Shown here piece after piece: positions 1-7,100 of a stretch of 10,204 nt of DNA. Under the pieces are notes generated by a model. It made no database searches and had not been told where the DNA came from. It saw nothing but the letters and a program-made list of their open reading frames with translations. The first letter of the stretch is position 1. Every line of letters begins with the position of its first letter. The position numbers were made by a program, and so were the translations under genes. Origin of the DNA: Gammaproteobacteria bacterium UBA3498 (GTDB lineage Bacteria; Pseudomonadota; Gammaproteobacteria; Pseudomonadales; Pseudohongiellaceae); assembly GCA_002377605.1 (NCBI GenBank), contig DFQD01000235.1, positions 1 to 10,204 on the forward strand, read 5' to 3'.

Positions 1-581
1 GCTTTGAATTTCCCAGTATTCGGAACATGGGGCCCGCGACAAAGGTCAATAAACTCACCTTGCCTATAGAAAGAAAGATTTTCATCGCCAGGAATTGATT
101 CGATGATTTCAACTTTATAGTCTTCACCCATTTCTTTAAAAAGTTTTACTGCTTCTTCGCGAGGTAATACTGACCTTTGGACGTCGAGATTCTCTTTAAC
201 TATCTCATTCATCGAACTCTCTATGTCTTCCAAATCTTCAGGGGTAAAAGGACGCTCAAACGCGAAATCGTAGAAGAATCCATCTTCAATCACTGGGCCG
301 ATAGTTACTTGTGCTTTAGGAAACAACCGCTGAACTGCTTGCGCCATTAAATGAGCGCACGAATGGCGAAGAACTTCTATGCCGTCCTGATCTCGCTCAG
401 TAACAATCGCTACTTCCGCATCGCTTTTAACCACATAGGAAGTATCCACTAAAGTCCCATCGACCCTTCCCGCCAAGGCTGCTTTTGCCAGCCCTGCACC
501 AATAGATTCTGCTATTTCCGCAACAGTTATGGGATTTTCATAATCCCGCTTGCTTCCGTCCGGCAAACTTACTTGTGGCAT
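1..581 (-). CDS. thrS: Threonine--tRNA ligase, N-terminal part (cut by window edge)
   Basis: Cytoplasmic enzyme that charges tRNA-Thr with threonine. About 193 N-terminal residues are visible, starting MPQVSLPDGSKRDYENP at the ATG 581-579. Residues about 1-62 look like the TGS domain. The editing domain follows, with the zinc-site signature HSCAHLMAQA (HxxxH) and, near the window edge, FIDLCRGPHVPNTG carrying the conserved editing cysteine, so deacylation of mischarged Ser-tRNA should be intact. The catalytic and anticodon-binding domains lie outside the window (full ThrS is about 640 residues). An AGGA about 12 bases upstream is a modest ribosome binding site. The gene follows tRNA-Val on the same strand after about 100 bases, with no terminator seen between them, so the two may share the promoter at 864-893. 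Family assignment is very secure; the co-transcription is inference. Confidence 0.97.
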   Translation of the reverse strand, partial: MPQVSLPDGSKRDYENPITVAEIAESIGAGLAKAALAGRVDGTLVDTSYVVKSDAEVAIVTERDQDGIEVLRHSCAHLMAQAVQRLFPKAQVTIGPVIEDGFFYDFAFERPFTPEDLEDIESSMNEIVKENLDVQRSVLPREEAVKLFKEMGEDYKVEIIESIPGDENLSFYRQGEFIDLCRGPHVPNTGKFK

Positions 582-681
582 CTTGCTTAATTCCTATTTC
601 CACAATCAGTAACGATCCAATTACCATAAGCTTTACGGCTATATGATAGTTAATCGGATGAATTTTTGTACTCCTATGGAA

Positions 682-758
<77 letters not shown>

Positions 759-863
759 ATAATAAACACTTTCAAACCCGAATTCGCGCATTCGTACTTC
801 ACATTAAAACGCATGAAGAAGAATCATTTCGATAGATTTTAATCCCGAATGAAAAGATTGGCG

Positions 864-893
864 ATTATACGGAATTATCCGTCCGAGTGTCGA
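864..893 (-). promoter_or_regulatory. Strong sigma70-like promoter upstream of tRNA-Val and thrS
   Basis: On the minus strand a -35 TCGACA (893-888, five of six matches to TTGACA) is separated by 18 bases from a perfect -10 TATAAT (869-864). Initiation would fall near 857, about 100 bases before the mature 5' end of tRNA-Val, so the tRNA would be processed from a leader. It lies 17 bases beyond the uvrB stop codon. The spacer holds the inverted repeat ACGGA-TAAT-TCCGT, whose last base is the first T of the -10 box. No start site has been measured. Confidence 0.7.
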
Positions 894-901
894 TGTGTTT
901 T

Positions 902-924
902 CTCTTAAATTACTGTTTTAAGAG
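902..924. repeat. Perfect 8-bp inverted repeat spanning the uvrB stop codon
   Basis: CTCTTAAA (902-909) and TTTAAGAG (917-924) pair perfectly around a 7-nt loop that contains the uvrB stop codon. Read on the minus strand no T run follows, so it is a poor terminator for uvrB. On the plus strand it is followed by CTTATTTTTT, which resembles a weak intrinsic terminator facing into uvrB from the antisense side. The stem is AT-rich, so chance or a weak mRNA 3'-end stabiliser is equally possible. Confidence 0.35.
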
Positions 925-2928
925 CTTATTTTTTAACTCAGCTATTCTGTCTCTAGTCGCTGCAGCCTCTTCAAAAGCTAAATTTTTAGCCTGCTCGTAC
1001 ATTAGGCTTTCAAGGTTACCGATCTCTTTTTTAACTAGCGACGGATCAGAGAAATCGAGTTTTAAATAATCCCCCTCGGGCCCTACACTAGCGCGAAGAC
1101 GCTGTCGTCCCCGAACACCTGGCGCAGCATAGGCACCCTCCATCACATCTAGTACTTTTTTCTTTACACCTATTGGTGTGATGTTGTGCTCTTTATTGTA
1201 ATCCACCTGAGTATTTCGACGTCGAGCAGATTCATCGATCGCACGCTGCATGGAACCCGTTATCTGATCTGCGTAGAGAATCGCTTTGCCATTTATATTT
1301 CTAGCAGCCCTACCAATGGTCTGAATTAACGATCGCTCAGAACGCAAGAATCCTTCCTTATCTGCATCAAGTATAGCGACCAAAGACACTTCTGGAATAT
1401 CCAAACCTTCTCTAAGAAGATTGATTCCAACCAAAACGTCAAAATTTCCTAAGCGTAGATCTCTTAAAATTTCAGAACGTTCCACAGTTTCAATATCGGA
1501 ATGAAGGTATCGGACTCGTACATCGTGCTCTGCTAGAAAGTCAGTTAAGTCTTCTGCCATTCGTTTAGTGAGAACAGTTACCAATACACGTTCCTTTTGC
1601 TCAAGCACTCGATGGACTTCAGATAACAAATCATCTACTTGAGTGGAAGCCGGCCTGACCTCTAATTCAGGATCTACTAATCCCGTAGGCCTAACTACCT
1701 GACGCACTTGCTGTCCCTCGTGTTCTTCTTCATAGGGACCAGGAGTCGCTGATACGAATATTATTTGCGGAGTTAAGTTTTCCCATTCTTCAAATCGAAG
1801 TGGTCGGTTGTCTAACGCAGAAGGAAGCCTAAAGCCATACTCAACTAAAGTTTCTTTACGGGATCTATCGCCTTTGTACATTGCCCCTAACTGCGGAATC
1901 GATACGTGGGACTCATCCGCCACCACCAATGCGTTTTTAGGAAGATAGTCATAAAGCGTAGGTGGTGGTTCACCTGCCTTTCTACCGGACAAGTACCGCG
2001 AATAATTTTCGATCCCAGTGCAATAACCCAATTCTTGAATCATCTCCAAATCGTACTTTGTTCTTTGCTCAAGGCGCTGTGCTTCTACTAGCTTATTGTT
2101 TTGATTGAGTTGTTCTAATCTCTCTTTAAGCTCGCTCTTTATCGTGTCGATTGTTCCTAATAAACGTTCCCTAGGTGTTACGTAGTGAGATTTAGGGAAT
2201 ACTGTTAATCGAGGAACTTCCTTTAGGACGCTCCCAGTTAATGGATCAAAGTAAGAAAGCTTTTCAATTTCATCATCGAATAGCTCGATGCGGATTGCAT
2301 CACGCTCAGATTCTGCTGGATAAATGTCAATAACATCTCCGCGAACACGATAGGTTGCTCTCCGCAACTCCATGTCGTTTCGAGTGTACTGGAGATCGGT
2401 TAATCGTTTTAACAGCCTACGCTGATCGATAACATCACCACGATCCAAGTGCACAACCATTTGCAGATAAGAATTAGGGTCGCCTAATCCATATATTGCA
2501 GAGACGGTTGCAACAACTATTACATCTAGACGCTCTAACAGAGCCTTTGTTGCAGATAATCGCATCTGTTCGATGTGATCATTAATCGAAGCATCCTTTT
2601 CGATGTAAAGGTCTGATGATGGAACATAAGCTTCCGGTTGATAATAGTCATAATAAGAAACGAAGTATTCCACCGCATTACGTGGGAAAAATTCTTTAAA
2701 CTCCCCATATAATTGCGCTGCGAGGGTCTTGTTCGGCGCCATAACCAATGTTGGTCGCTGAACCTGCTCAATGACATTGGCTATTGTGAACGTTTTACCT
2801 GACCCTGTTACACCCAATAGAGTCTGAGCATGTAGCCCATCGTTCAATCCATCTACCAATTGCTTGATCGCATTCGGCTGATCTCCAGCTGGACCGAATT
2901 TCGACTCTATTTTGAATTGCATATCCAT
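910..2928 (-). CDS. uvrB: UvrABC excinuclease subunit B
   Basis: DNA-damage recognition helicase subunit of nucleotide excision repair. It is loaded by UvrA, verifies the lesion, then recruits UvrC. The predicted 672 residues match the usual length (673 in E. coli). The N-terminus MDMQFKIESKFGPAGDQ aligns with the family start. Visible elements are the Walker A motif GVTGSGKT (about 39-46), the beta-hairpin YYDYYQPEAYVP (about 92-103) that clamps DNA, the Walker B-like DESH (about 338-341), helicase motifs V-VI (REGLDIPEVSLVAILDADKE, then QTIGRAARN), and a C-terminal UVR motif around NLAFEEAAATRDRIAEL that binds UvrC. I chose the ATG at 2928 over an in-frame TTG at 2952 because it gives the family N-terminus. 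A GGAG lies 12 bases upstream, rather distant. No clear LexA box was found, so SOS control is not supported here. Identity is certain; the start is moderately sure. Confidence 0.98.
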   Translation of the reverse strand: MDMQFKIESKFGPAGDQPNAIKQLVDGLNDGLHAQTLLGVTGSGKTFTIANVIEQVQRPTLVMAPNKTLAAQLYGEFKEFFPRNAVEYFVSYYDYYQPEAYVPSSDLYIEKDASINDHIEQMRLSATKALLERLDVIVVATVSAIYGLGDPNSYLQMVVHLDRGDVIDQRRLLKRLTDLQYTRNDMELRRATYRVRGDVIDIYPAESERDAIRIELFDDEIEKLSYFDPLTGSVLKEVPRLTVFPKSHYVTPRERLLGTIDTIKSELKERLEQLNQNNKLVEAQRLEQRTKYDLEMIQELGYCTGIENYSRYLSGRKAGEPPPTLYDYLPKNALVVADESHVSIPQLGAMYKGDRSRKETLVEYGFRLPSALDNRPLRFEEWENLTPQIIFVSATPGPYEEEHEGQQVRQVVRPTGLVDPELEVRPASTQVDDLLSEVHRVLEQKERVLVTVLTKRMAEDLTDFLAEHDVRVRYLHSDIETVERSEILRDLRLGNFDVLVGINLLREGLDIPEVSLVAILDADKEGFLRSERSLIQTIGRAARNINGKAILYADQITGSMQRAIDESARRRNTQVDYNKEHNITPIGVKKKVLDVMEGAYAAPGVRGRQRLRASVGPEGDYLKLDFSDPSLVKKEIGNLESLMYEQAKNLAFEEAAATRDRIAELKNKLLKQ

Positions 2929-3017
2929 TGTTAGTAGCGACTCCGAACCCAACCGTTAAGATTACACCAGATACTCTTGTTGCTCACAGCAAGTGTTGAC
3001 CGAGATTTCATTTCTCA

Positions 3018-3046
3018 TTAGACTACGCGCCTTTTCGAGCTATACT
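3018..3046 (+). promoter_or_regulatory. Promoter of tRNA-Asn
   Basis: TTAGAC (3018-3023, four of six to TTGACA) and TATACT (3041-3046, five of six to TATAAT) are separated by exactly 17 bases. Initiation near 3053 would give a short 5' leader before the tRNA at 3069, the normal geometry for a tRNA gene. It also sits in the divergent gap with uvrB, whose own promoter I could not identify with confidence. Confidence 0.65.
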
Positions 3047-3068
3047 CAATCGATATTCGAAGCTCTGC

Positions 3069-3143
3069 TGCCCAATAGCTCAATGGTAGAGTAGGTGACT
3101 GTTAATCACTTGGTTCCTGGTTCGAGTCCAGGTTGGGCAGCCA
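3069..3143 (+). tRNA. tRNA-Asn (anticodon GTT)
   Basis: A complete 75-nt cloverleaf. The acceptor TGCCCAA pairs with TTGGGCA, with discriminator G73 and an encoded CCA. The D arm is GCTC/GAGT, the anticodon stem GGTGA/TCACT (first pair mismatched only by wobble) encloses CTGTTAA with GTT at 3101-3103, and the T arm is CCTGG-TTCGAGT-CCAGG. It is on the plus strand, divergent from uvrB and upstream of the cyclophilin gene. tRNA-Asn genes often serve as integration sites, but no integrase or duplicated 3' end is visible here. Confidence 0.97.
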
Positions 3144-3174
3144 TCTTTTCTCTATTAATTCATCTCTAAATTCA

Positions 3175-3210
3175 TTAACCACCCTTCTTATGCTATTCAT
3201 TTGTGGTTAA
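3175..3210. repeat. Inverted repeat TTAACCAC/GTGGTTAA upstream of the cyclophilin gene
   Basis: Perfect 8-base arms at 3175-3182 and 3203-3210 are separated by 20 bases. The right arm overlaps the likely -35 element of the cyclophilin promoter, and the arm centres are 28 bases apart, not far from helical phasing (about 2.7 turns). It could be a two-site operator or the stem of a weak hairpin after tRNA-Asn. There is no T run after it. Confidence 0.45.
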
Positions 3211-3228
3211 GGTATTCGGAAATAATGT
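3201..3228 (+). promoter_or_regulatory. Possible promoter of the cyclophilin gene
   Basis: TTGTGG (3201-3206) and TAATGT (3223-3228) are spaced by 16 bases, each a partial match to sigma70 boxes. An overlapping TATATT at 3228-3233 is an alternative -10. The start codon is about 40 bases downstream. The overlap with the inverted repeat at 3175-3210 would suit regulation. Weak call. Confidence 0.35.
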
Positions 3229-3270
3229 ATATTTACTGCCTGTTGTGCACAGCCTTCTAGGAGAAAAATC

Positions 3271-3825
3271 ATGCGAGCGCTAGTATTAGCCGTCTTTCTT
3301 ACGTTTAGCGGCTCTCTTCTTGCCCAAGACAATCCAGTGGTGGTAGTAGAGACGTCTAAAGGGGCAATTAAAATAGAATTGCGACCCGACCTAACTCCTG
3401 TCACTGTAGAGAATTTCCTCAGATATGTTGATAACGGTCTCTATGATGGGTTGATCTTTCATCGAGTTATTAACGGTTTTATGATCCAAGGTGGAGGATT
3501 CAATGCTGGCATGAATCAACTTTCAACCTACGAACCAATAAAAAATGAAGCCGATACTGGCCTTTCTAACGCCAGAGGTACTATTGCGATGGCACGGACA
3601 GGTGTGGTGGATAGCGCTACATCGCAGTTTTTTATCAATCACGCGGACAACAGTAGACTAGATTATGTTAGTCCAAGCTCTTATGGCTACGCTGCATTTG
3701 GCAAAGTTATCGAAGGTATGGAAGTAGTAGACGAAATTGCTGGAGTGCAAACAGGTAATCAGCAAGGCTATCAAAATGTACCACTGGAGCCTGTTTCAAT
3801 AATCTCGGTTAAGAGAGAGGAATAA
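3271..3825 (+). CDS. ppiA: Periplasmic cyclophilin-type peptidyl-prolyl cis-trans isomerase (PpiA-like)
   Basis: A 184-residue cyclophilin that should catalyse proline isomerisation in the periplasm. Residues 1-18 (MRALVLAVFLTFSGSLLA, then QD) form a short signal peptide with an A-x-A-like cleavage region, which distinguishes PpiA from the cytoplasmic PpiB. The active-site series is present: FHR at 63-65, FMIQGG at 70-75, ARGTIAMAR at about 101-109 and SQFFIN at 118-123. NVPLEPV near the C-terminus also matches PpiA. The tryptophan that binds cyclosporin in eukaryotic forms is not evident, which is usual for bacterial members. AGGAG at 3259-3263 is well placed before the ATG. The gene ends 13 bases from the convergent dehydratase gene, with no terminator hairpin in the gap, so transcripts may overlap. 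Identity is firm; PpiA rather than another exported cyclophilin is well supported. Confidence 0.94.
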   Translation: MRALVLAVFLTFSGSLLAQDNPVVVVETSKGAIKIELRPDLTPVTVENFLRYVDNGLYDGLIFHRVINGFMIQGGGFNAGMNQLSTYEPIKNEADTGLSNARGTIAMARTGVVDSATSQFFINHADNSRLDYVSPSSYGYAAFGKVIEGMEVVDEIAGVQTGNQQGYQNVPLEPVSIISVKREE

Positions 3826-3838
3826 ATGCTCTATTAAC

Positions 3839-5818
3839 TCAGTCTGGGAACAAAGGTGTTACTTTCTGTTCCTGGCTTTCTGCACTCTTAGAAGAATTAT
3901 TATTGTCGTCCGCGTAGTTAATTTCCCAAAGAGGGTCGCTCGCTTCTTCTTTAGGTTCAAATCCATCAACAGCTTCCATTAAAACAGATCTGATTTCAAA
4001 AAGATCAATATTCTGACAAGCTAATTCCAATCTGCTTAACAACGAATCTAAAGTTTCCCAGGTCAGGGTTTCTTCTTCTGCTCGCATGATCTTGGGATGT
4101 TCAGTTCCAGTAACTGATTCGCCGATCAACAACTCTTCGTAAAGCTTTTCACCCGGTCGCAAACCGGTGTATTCAATAGCTATGTCACCACGATAAGAAT
4201 TTTCGTCTTTAATGTCGTAACCCATTAAATGAACCATCTTCTTAGCTAGATCAACGATTCGAATAGGTTCATGCATGTCTAATACAAAAACGTCTCCGCC
4301 TGTTGCCATTGAACCGGCCTGAATAACCAGCTGAGCTGCTTCCTGTACAGTCATGAAATAACGAGTTACTTCTGGATGAGTTACGGTAACCGGACCGCCG
4401 GTATTAATCTGTCTTCTAAACAGAGGCACAACTGAACCCGATGAGCCCAGCACGTTACCGAATCTCACCATGCTAAACTTAGTACTACTCTCTCTTTGAG
4501 CTAGTGCCTGCAGGACTTGTTCTGCGAAACGTTTTGTAGCTCCCATAAAATTAGTCGGGCGCACCGCTTTATCCGTAGAAATCAATACAAAGTTTTTAAC
4601 GTTGTGTTTTTCTGCAGCTTGAGCGGAAATCAAGGTGCCAAATATATTGTTCTGCGCGCCTTCTACAATATTCTTTTCAACCATCGGCACCTGCTTATAG
4701 GCAGCAACGTGATACACAGTATCAACCGCAAAACTTTTAATAGCGCTCTCCATATGAGCGCGATTGTAGACTGAACCGAGCAGGGCAATTACTTCGATCT
4801 GATCTCCGTTTTCAATAGCGCGTATGGTTTCACGAAGCTCGCTTTCCACTTCGTAAAGACCATATTCAAATGAGTCCAACAAAATTACTCTAGCGGGATT
4901 GTTGTTAATAATTTGACGGCATAACTCTGAACCAATTGAGCCACCGGCGCCAGTAACCATTACTGATTGGCCGTTAATGCAAGCTCCTAAAAGTTCCGGA
5001 TTTGGAGGAACGATGTCACGGCCTAGTAAATCTTCGATATCGATATCGCGAATCTCATCTACCCCAACCTTACCTGAAACCATGTCAAACAAATCAGGTA
5101 CAGTTTTTACATGCACCGGCAGATGTTCCAATCGATTTAAAATTTCTTTTCTTTCAGCGTGAGTTGCTGATGGTATAGCTAACAAAATCTGACGAACCGA
5201 ATAACTCTCGATTAACTCGTATAAAGAGTTAGGGCTGTAGACTCTAATGCCGTGAACAGTACTACCTAACATGCGATGGCTATCGTCAACAAATGCTACT
5301 GGCAAGTATTGGTCACCATTATGTAAAGAAACAACCAATTGCATACCTGAACTACCCGCCCCATAAATTATCACCGGCTCTTTGGGTCGAAAGTTTTGAA
5401 TCAAGCTTTGCAAAAATACTTTAGCCACAAAACGACTACCACCAATAAATAGCAAAGCGATCATCCAGAAAATGGGCAAAAAAGAGTAATCGTAAGTTTG
5501 TGGTGCCTGAGAGAAAAAATAGGAAACAGCAAGTAAGCAAGTGGATATAGTTACCCCCTGCAAAACAACGAACCCAGACTGTAATCCCATATACAGAACG
5601 ATTGCACGATAAAGACCTATGCTATTAAAAGCTAAAATACTAAGAATAGTTGCGACTGAGAGATAGAGGTAAAAAGACTGCTCTTGGGTAAAGAAATCAT
5701 TACCCAATAGAACGAAGGAAAATGCCAAAGCCAGCACGATCATAATACTGTCTGCGAACATCATTAGAAATTGTTTTAAAGACCGTGATACTGGAGTCGT
5801 AAAGAATGACATTTTCAT
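3839..5818 (-). CDS. wbpM: Membrane-bound UDP-HexNAc 4,6-dehydratase, WbpM/CapD/PglF family
   Basis: A 659-residue inner-membrane nucleotide-sugar dehydratase (WbpM itself is about 665). Members convert UDP-GlcNAc to the 4-keto-6-deoxy intermediate used for QuiNAc, FucNAc or related surface sugars. Four hydrophobic segments lie at about 17-38, 49-70, 83-101 and 112-134. A first Rossmann-like domain has GAGSSG at 153-158. The catalytic short-chain dehydrogenase domain begins with TGAGGSIG at 289-296. STDKAVRPTNFMGATKR supplies T415-D416-K417 and M425-x3-K429, so the usual YxxxK tyrosine is replaced by methionine, as in WbpM and PglF. RPGEKLYEELL follows. The start MKMSFFTTP has AGGA 11 bases upstream. 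The wbpL-like gene precedes it by 98 bases on the same strand, implying a common pathway. The family is certain; the exact sugar product is inferred. Confidence 0.94.
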   Translation of the reverse strand: MKMSFFTTPVSRSLKQFLMMFADSIMIVLALAFSFVLLGNDFFTQEQSFYLYLSVATILSILAFNSIGLYRAIVLYMGLQSGFVVLQGVTISTCLLAVSYFFSQAPQTYDYSFLPIFWMIALLFIGGSRFVAKVFLQSLIQNFRPKEPVIIYGAGSSGMQLVVSLHNGDQYLPVAFVDDSHRMLGSTVHGIRVYSPNSLYELIESYSVRQILLAIPSATHAERKEILNRLEHLPVHVKTVPDLFDMVSGKVGVDEIRDIDIEDLLGRDIVPPNPELLGACINGQSVMVTGAGGSIGSELCRQIINNNPARVILLDSFEYGLYEVESELRETIRAIENGDQIEVIALLGSVYNRAHMESAIKSFAVDTVYHVAAYKQVPMVEKNIVEGAQNNIFGTLISAQAAEKHNVKNFVLISTDKAVRPTNFMGATKRFAEQVLQALAQRESSTKFSMVRFGNVLGSSGSVVPLFRRQINTGGPVTVTHPEVTRYFMTVQEAAQLVIQAGSMATGGDVFVLDMHEPIRIVDLAKKMVHLMGYDIKDENSYRGDIAIEYTGLRPGEKLYEELLIGESVTGTEHPKIMRAEEETLTWETLDSLLSRLELACQNIDLFEIRSVLMEAVDGFEPKEEASDPLWEINYADDNNNSSKSAESQEQKVTPLFPD

Positions 5819-5916
5819 ATCTTAAATTGTCCTGGTTAAAACCTGATTTCTGAATATCATTAATCAATCTAAAGCTTTACAGAGCGCATGATCTTATTCG
5901 CGTCAGGTTATTTAGC

Positions 5917-6936
5917 CTAATTTGCGAATTCGACTAACTTGCCAGCCTTAAATTTAAAGGCCAATAAGCCCAAAGGCGCAAGAGCTATCATACAAAGCAA
6001 AAACCCATACTCCGGGCGCTGAACCGATAATAAAGCCATCGGTGCCAGCCAAAGACAATTAATCGCTATTATACTTATCGTCACCTTGGCGTGACTTTTA
6101 TACTGTCTCGCTGCATTCTGATAGGCATGACTTGCATGTCCCTCAAACCAGCGTTGACCGCTAATATATCTTACCGATAGCGTAATTGTTGCGTCTACCG
6201 CAAATACACCCAGCAAAATGAGCCAGGTCCATACAGTTAGACTTCCATGCTTCATTGTCAGCAGAGCTAGAATTCCCAGTAAAAAACCTATAAAGCTGCT
6301 ACCAACATCGCCCAAAAATATTTTTGCTGGCGGCCAATTCCATACGAGGAATCCAGCTCCTGCGGATAGCAATACTGCCGATAAGAGGCCTACCACCTGG
6401 TCACTGTTATTGATAAACAGGAATAATGACATTACGTTTACAAAAAGCAGTTCTGTTGTGGCGATTCCGTCAATTCCGTCCATGAAATTGTAAAGATTAA
6501 GAAGCCATATCAAAGCCAGAACGCCCATAATTATAAGCACTAGAGGGTTTGTTAATAGAAAAACGCCAAAATTGATCGGCGCCACCCCTCCTAACCAATA
6601 TACAACCCATATAGCAGCCAATAATTGCACAGTTATGCGCCATCGTAGTCTCAAAGTAAATAAATCATCAAGAAGCCCTAATAACGCAATGGCAAATGCT
6701 GCTAATAGTGCTAGAAATTCTTCCGTGGGGATAATTCCTTTAAGAAAGAAATACATAGTTGAGATTGCGAATAAAAGGCAGATGCTTAGGCCACCGCCCC
6801 TCGGAGTAGGGGTCGAGTGCGCACTACGAGCAATGGGTGTATCGAGCAAATGAAGTCGAATTGCTTGAATCTGAATTATCCTGGTAAACAGCAGAGAAAA
6901 CAGGAACACGCCACCGTAAAGTGGTAATAACGACAT
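5917..6936 (-). CDS. wbpL: Undecaprenyl-phosphate glycosyl-1-phosphate transferase, WbpL/WecA family (GT4, MraY-like)
   Basis: A polytopic membrane enzyme that transfers a HexNAc-1-phosphate from a UDP-sugar to undecaprenyl phosphate, the first lipid-linked step of O-antigen-type glycans. From the chosen start (339 residues) the motifs run in family order: HSTPTPRGGG (40-49), the magnesium-binding DD at 90-91, NLYNFMDGIDG (147-157), FLGDVGSS (207-214), and the cytoplasmic loop GQRWFEGHASHAYQ (260-273), whose HxxH form is typical of WbpL rather than MraY. About ten membrane segments are apparent. I prefer ATG 6936 (MSLLPLYGG) because it has GGGA nine bases upstream and matches the family N-terminus. 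An in-frame ATG at 7020 would add 28 residues, lacks a ribosome binding site and lies inside a hairpin. Family is firm; choice between WbpL and WecA roles rests on the adjacent wbpM-like gene. Confidence 0.92.
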   Translation of the reverse strand: MSLLPLYGGVFLFSLLFTRIIQIQAIRLHLLDTPIARSAHSTPTPRGGGLSICLLFAISTMYFFLKGIIPTEEFLALLAAFAIALLGLLDDLFTLRLRWRITVQLLAAIWVVYWLGGVAPINFGVFLLTNPLVLIIMGVLALIWLLNLYNFMDGIDGIATTELLFVNVMSLFLFINNSDQVVGLLSAVLLSAGAGFLVWNWPPAKIFLGDVGSSFIGFLLGILALLTMKHGSLTVWTWLILLGVFAVDATITLSVRYISGQRWFEGHASHAYQNAARQYKSHAKVTISIIAINCLWLAPMALLSVQRPEYGFLLCMIALAPLGLLAFKFKAGKLVEFAN

Positions 6937-6970
6937 GTATCCAAATCCCAAGCTTAGAAAAGATCCGCTC

Positions 6971-7000
6971 ATTATATAAAAATGATTTAGTTTTTTGCTA
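6971..7000 (-). promoter_or_regulatory. Candidate promoter of the wbpL-like gene
   Basis: A perfect TATAAT lies at 6976-6971 on the minus strand. The best -35 is TAGCAA (7000-6995) with an 18-base spacer, a weak match, so an activator may be needed. Initiation near 6964 would leave a 28-base leader before the ATG at 6936, which is the main reason to prefer that start. The 26-base palindrome at 7011-7036 is centred about 60 bases upstream of the predicted start, a typical activator position. Confidence 0.5.
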
Positions 7001-7010
7001 GGAAAATCAT

Positions 7011-7036
7011 GCACTTTCATAGAAATATGAAAGTGC
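7011..7036. repeat. Perfect 11-bp inverted repeat with GAAA loop upstream of the wbpL-like gene
   Basis: GCACTTTCATA (7011-7021) and TATGAAAGTGC (7026-7036) are exact reverse complements separated by GAAA. As plus-strand RNA this is a hairpin with a GNRA-type tetraloop; as DNA it is a 26-base dyad suited to a dimeric regulator. It covers the alternative ATG at 7020. No T run follows on the plus strand, and only ATGATTTTCC follows on the minus strand, so intrinsic termination is doubtful. Confidence 0.7.
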
Positions 7037-7055
7037 CTTGTTTATAAATGGCACT
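7032..7055. repeat. Second inverted repeat AGTGCC/GGCACT overlapping the first
   Basis: AGTGCC (7032-7037) and GGCACT (7050-7055) are perfect 6-base arms around a 12-base loop containing the palindrome TTTATAAA. The left arm shares bases 7032-7036 with the right arm of the repeat at 7011-7036, so the two hairpins cannot form together in one RNA. Confidence 0.5.
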
Positions 7056-7060
7056 GATCT

Positions 7061-7100
7061 ACGATGACAATTCTATGACTTATAGTAATTTCATCATCGT
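7061..7100. repeat. Inverted repeat ACGATGA/TCATCGT between pyrF and the wbpL-like gene
   Basis: Arms at 7061-7067 and 7094-7100 are perfect over 7 bases, extending to 9 with one G-U pair in plus-strand RNA. The 26-base interior contains a further CTAT/ATAG pairing, giving an extended imperfect stem. There is no reading frame in this 137-201 base gap and no T run, so this is neither a clear terminator nor a recognised RNA family. Confidence 0.4.

Noticed and set aside
2929..2952. Longer uvrB starting at TTG 2952 (adds MGSESLLT)
   Set aside because: The extra residues do not resemble UvrB N-termini, the start would be TTG, and ATG 2928 gives the standard length.
2929..3017. Possible LexA box or sigma70 promoter for uvrB in the divergent gap with tRNA-Asn
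   Set aside because: No CTG-N10-CAG motif was found. TTGCTG has no -10 at proper spacing (TGTAAT is 20 bases away), and TCAACA-17-GAGTAT is poor. The small dyad TTGCTCACAGCAA is too short to interpret.
3069..3143. tRNA-Asn as an occupied integration site for a mobile element
   Set aside because: No integrase, no duplicate of the tRNA 3' end and no compositional change are visible on either side; the neighbours are conserved housekeeping genes.
5819..5916. Inverted repeat AACCTGA/TCAGGTT (5840-5846 and 5903-5909) and palindrome TAAAGCTTTA between the wbpM-like and wbpL-like genes
   Set aside because: Seven-base arms 56 bases apart are expected by chance, there is no T run for a terminator, and no convincing promoter boxes accompany them.
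6572..6853. Plus-strand open frame of 93 codons opposite the wbpL-like gene
   Set aside because: It is antisense to a conserved membrane-protein gene, has a composition typical of shadow frames, and shows no ribosome binding site or recognisable motif.
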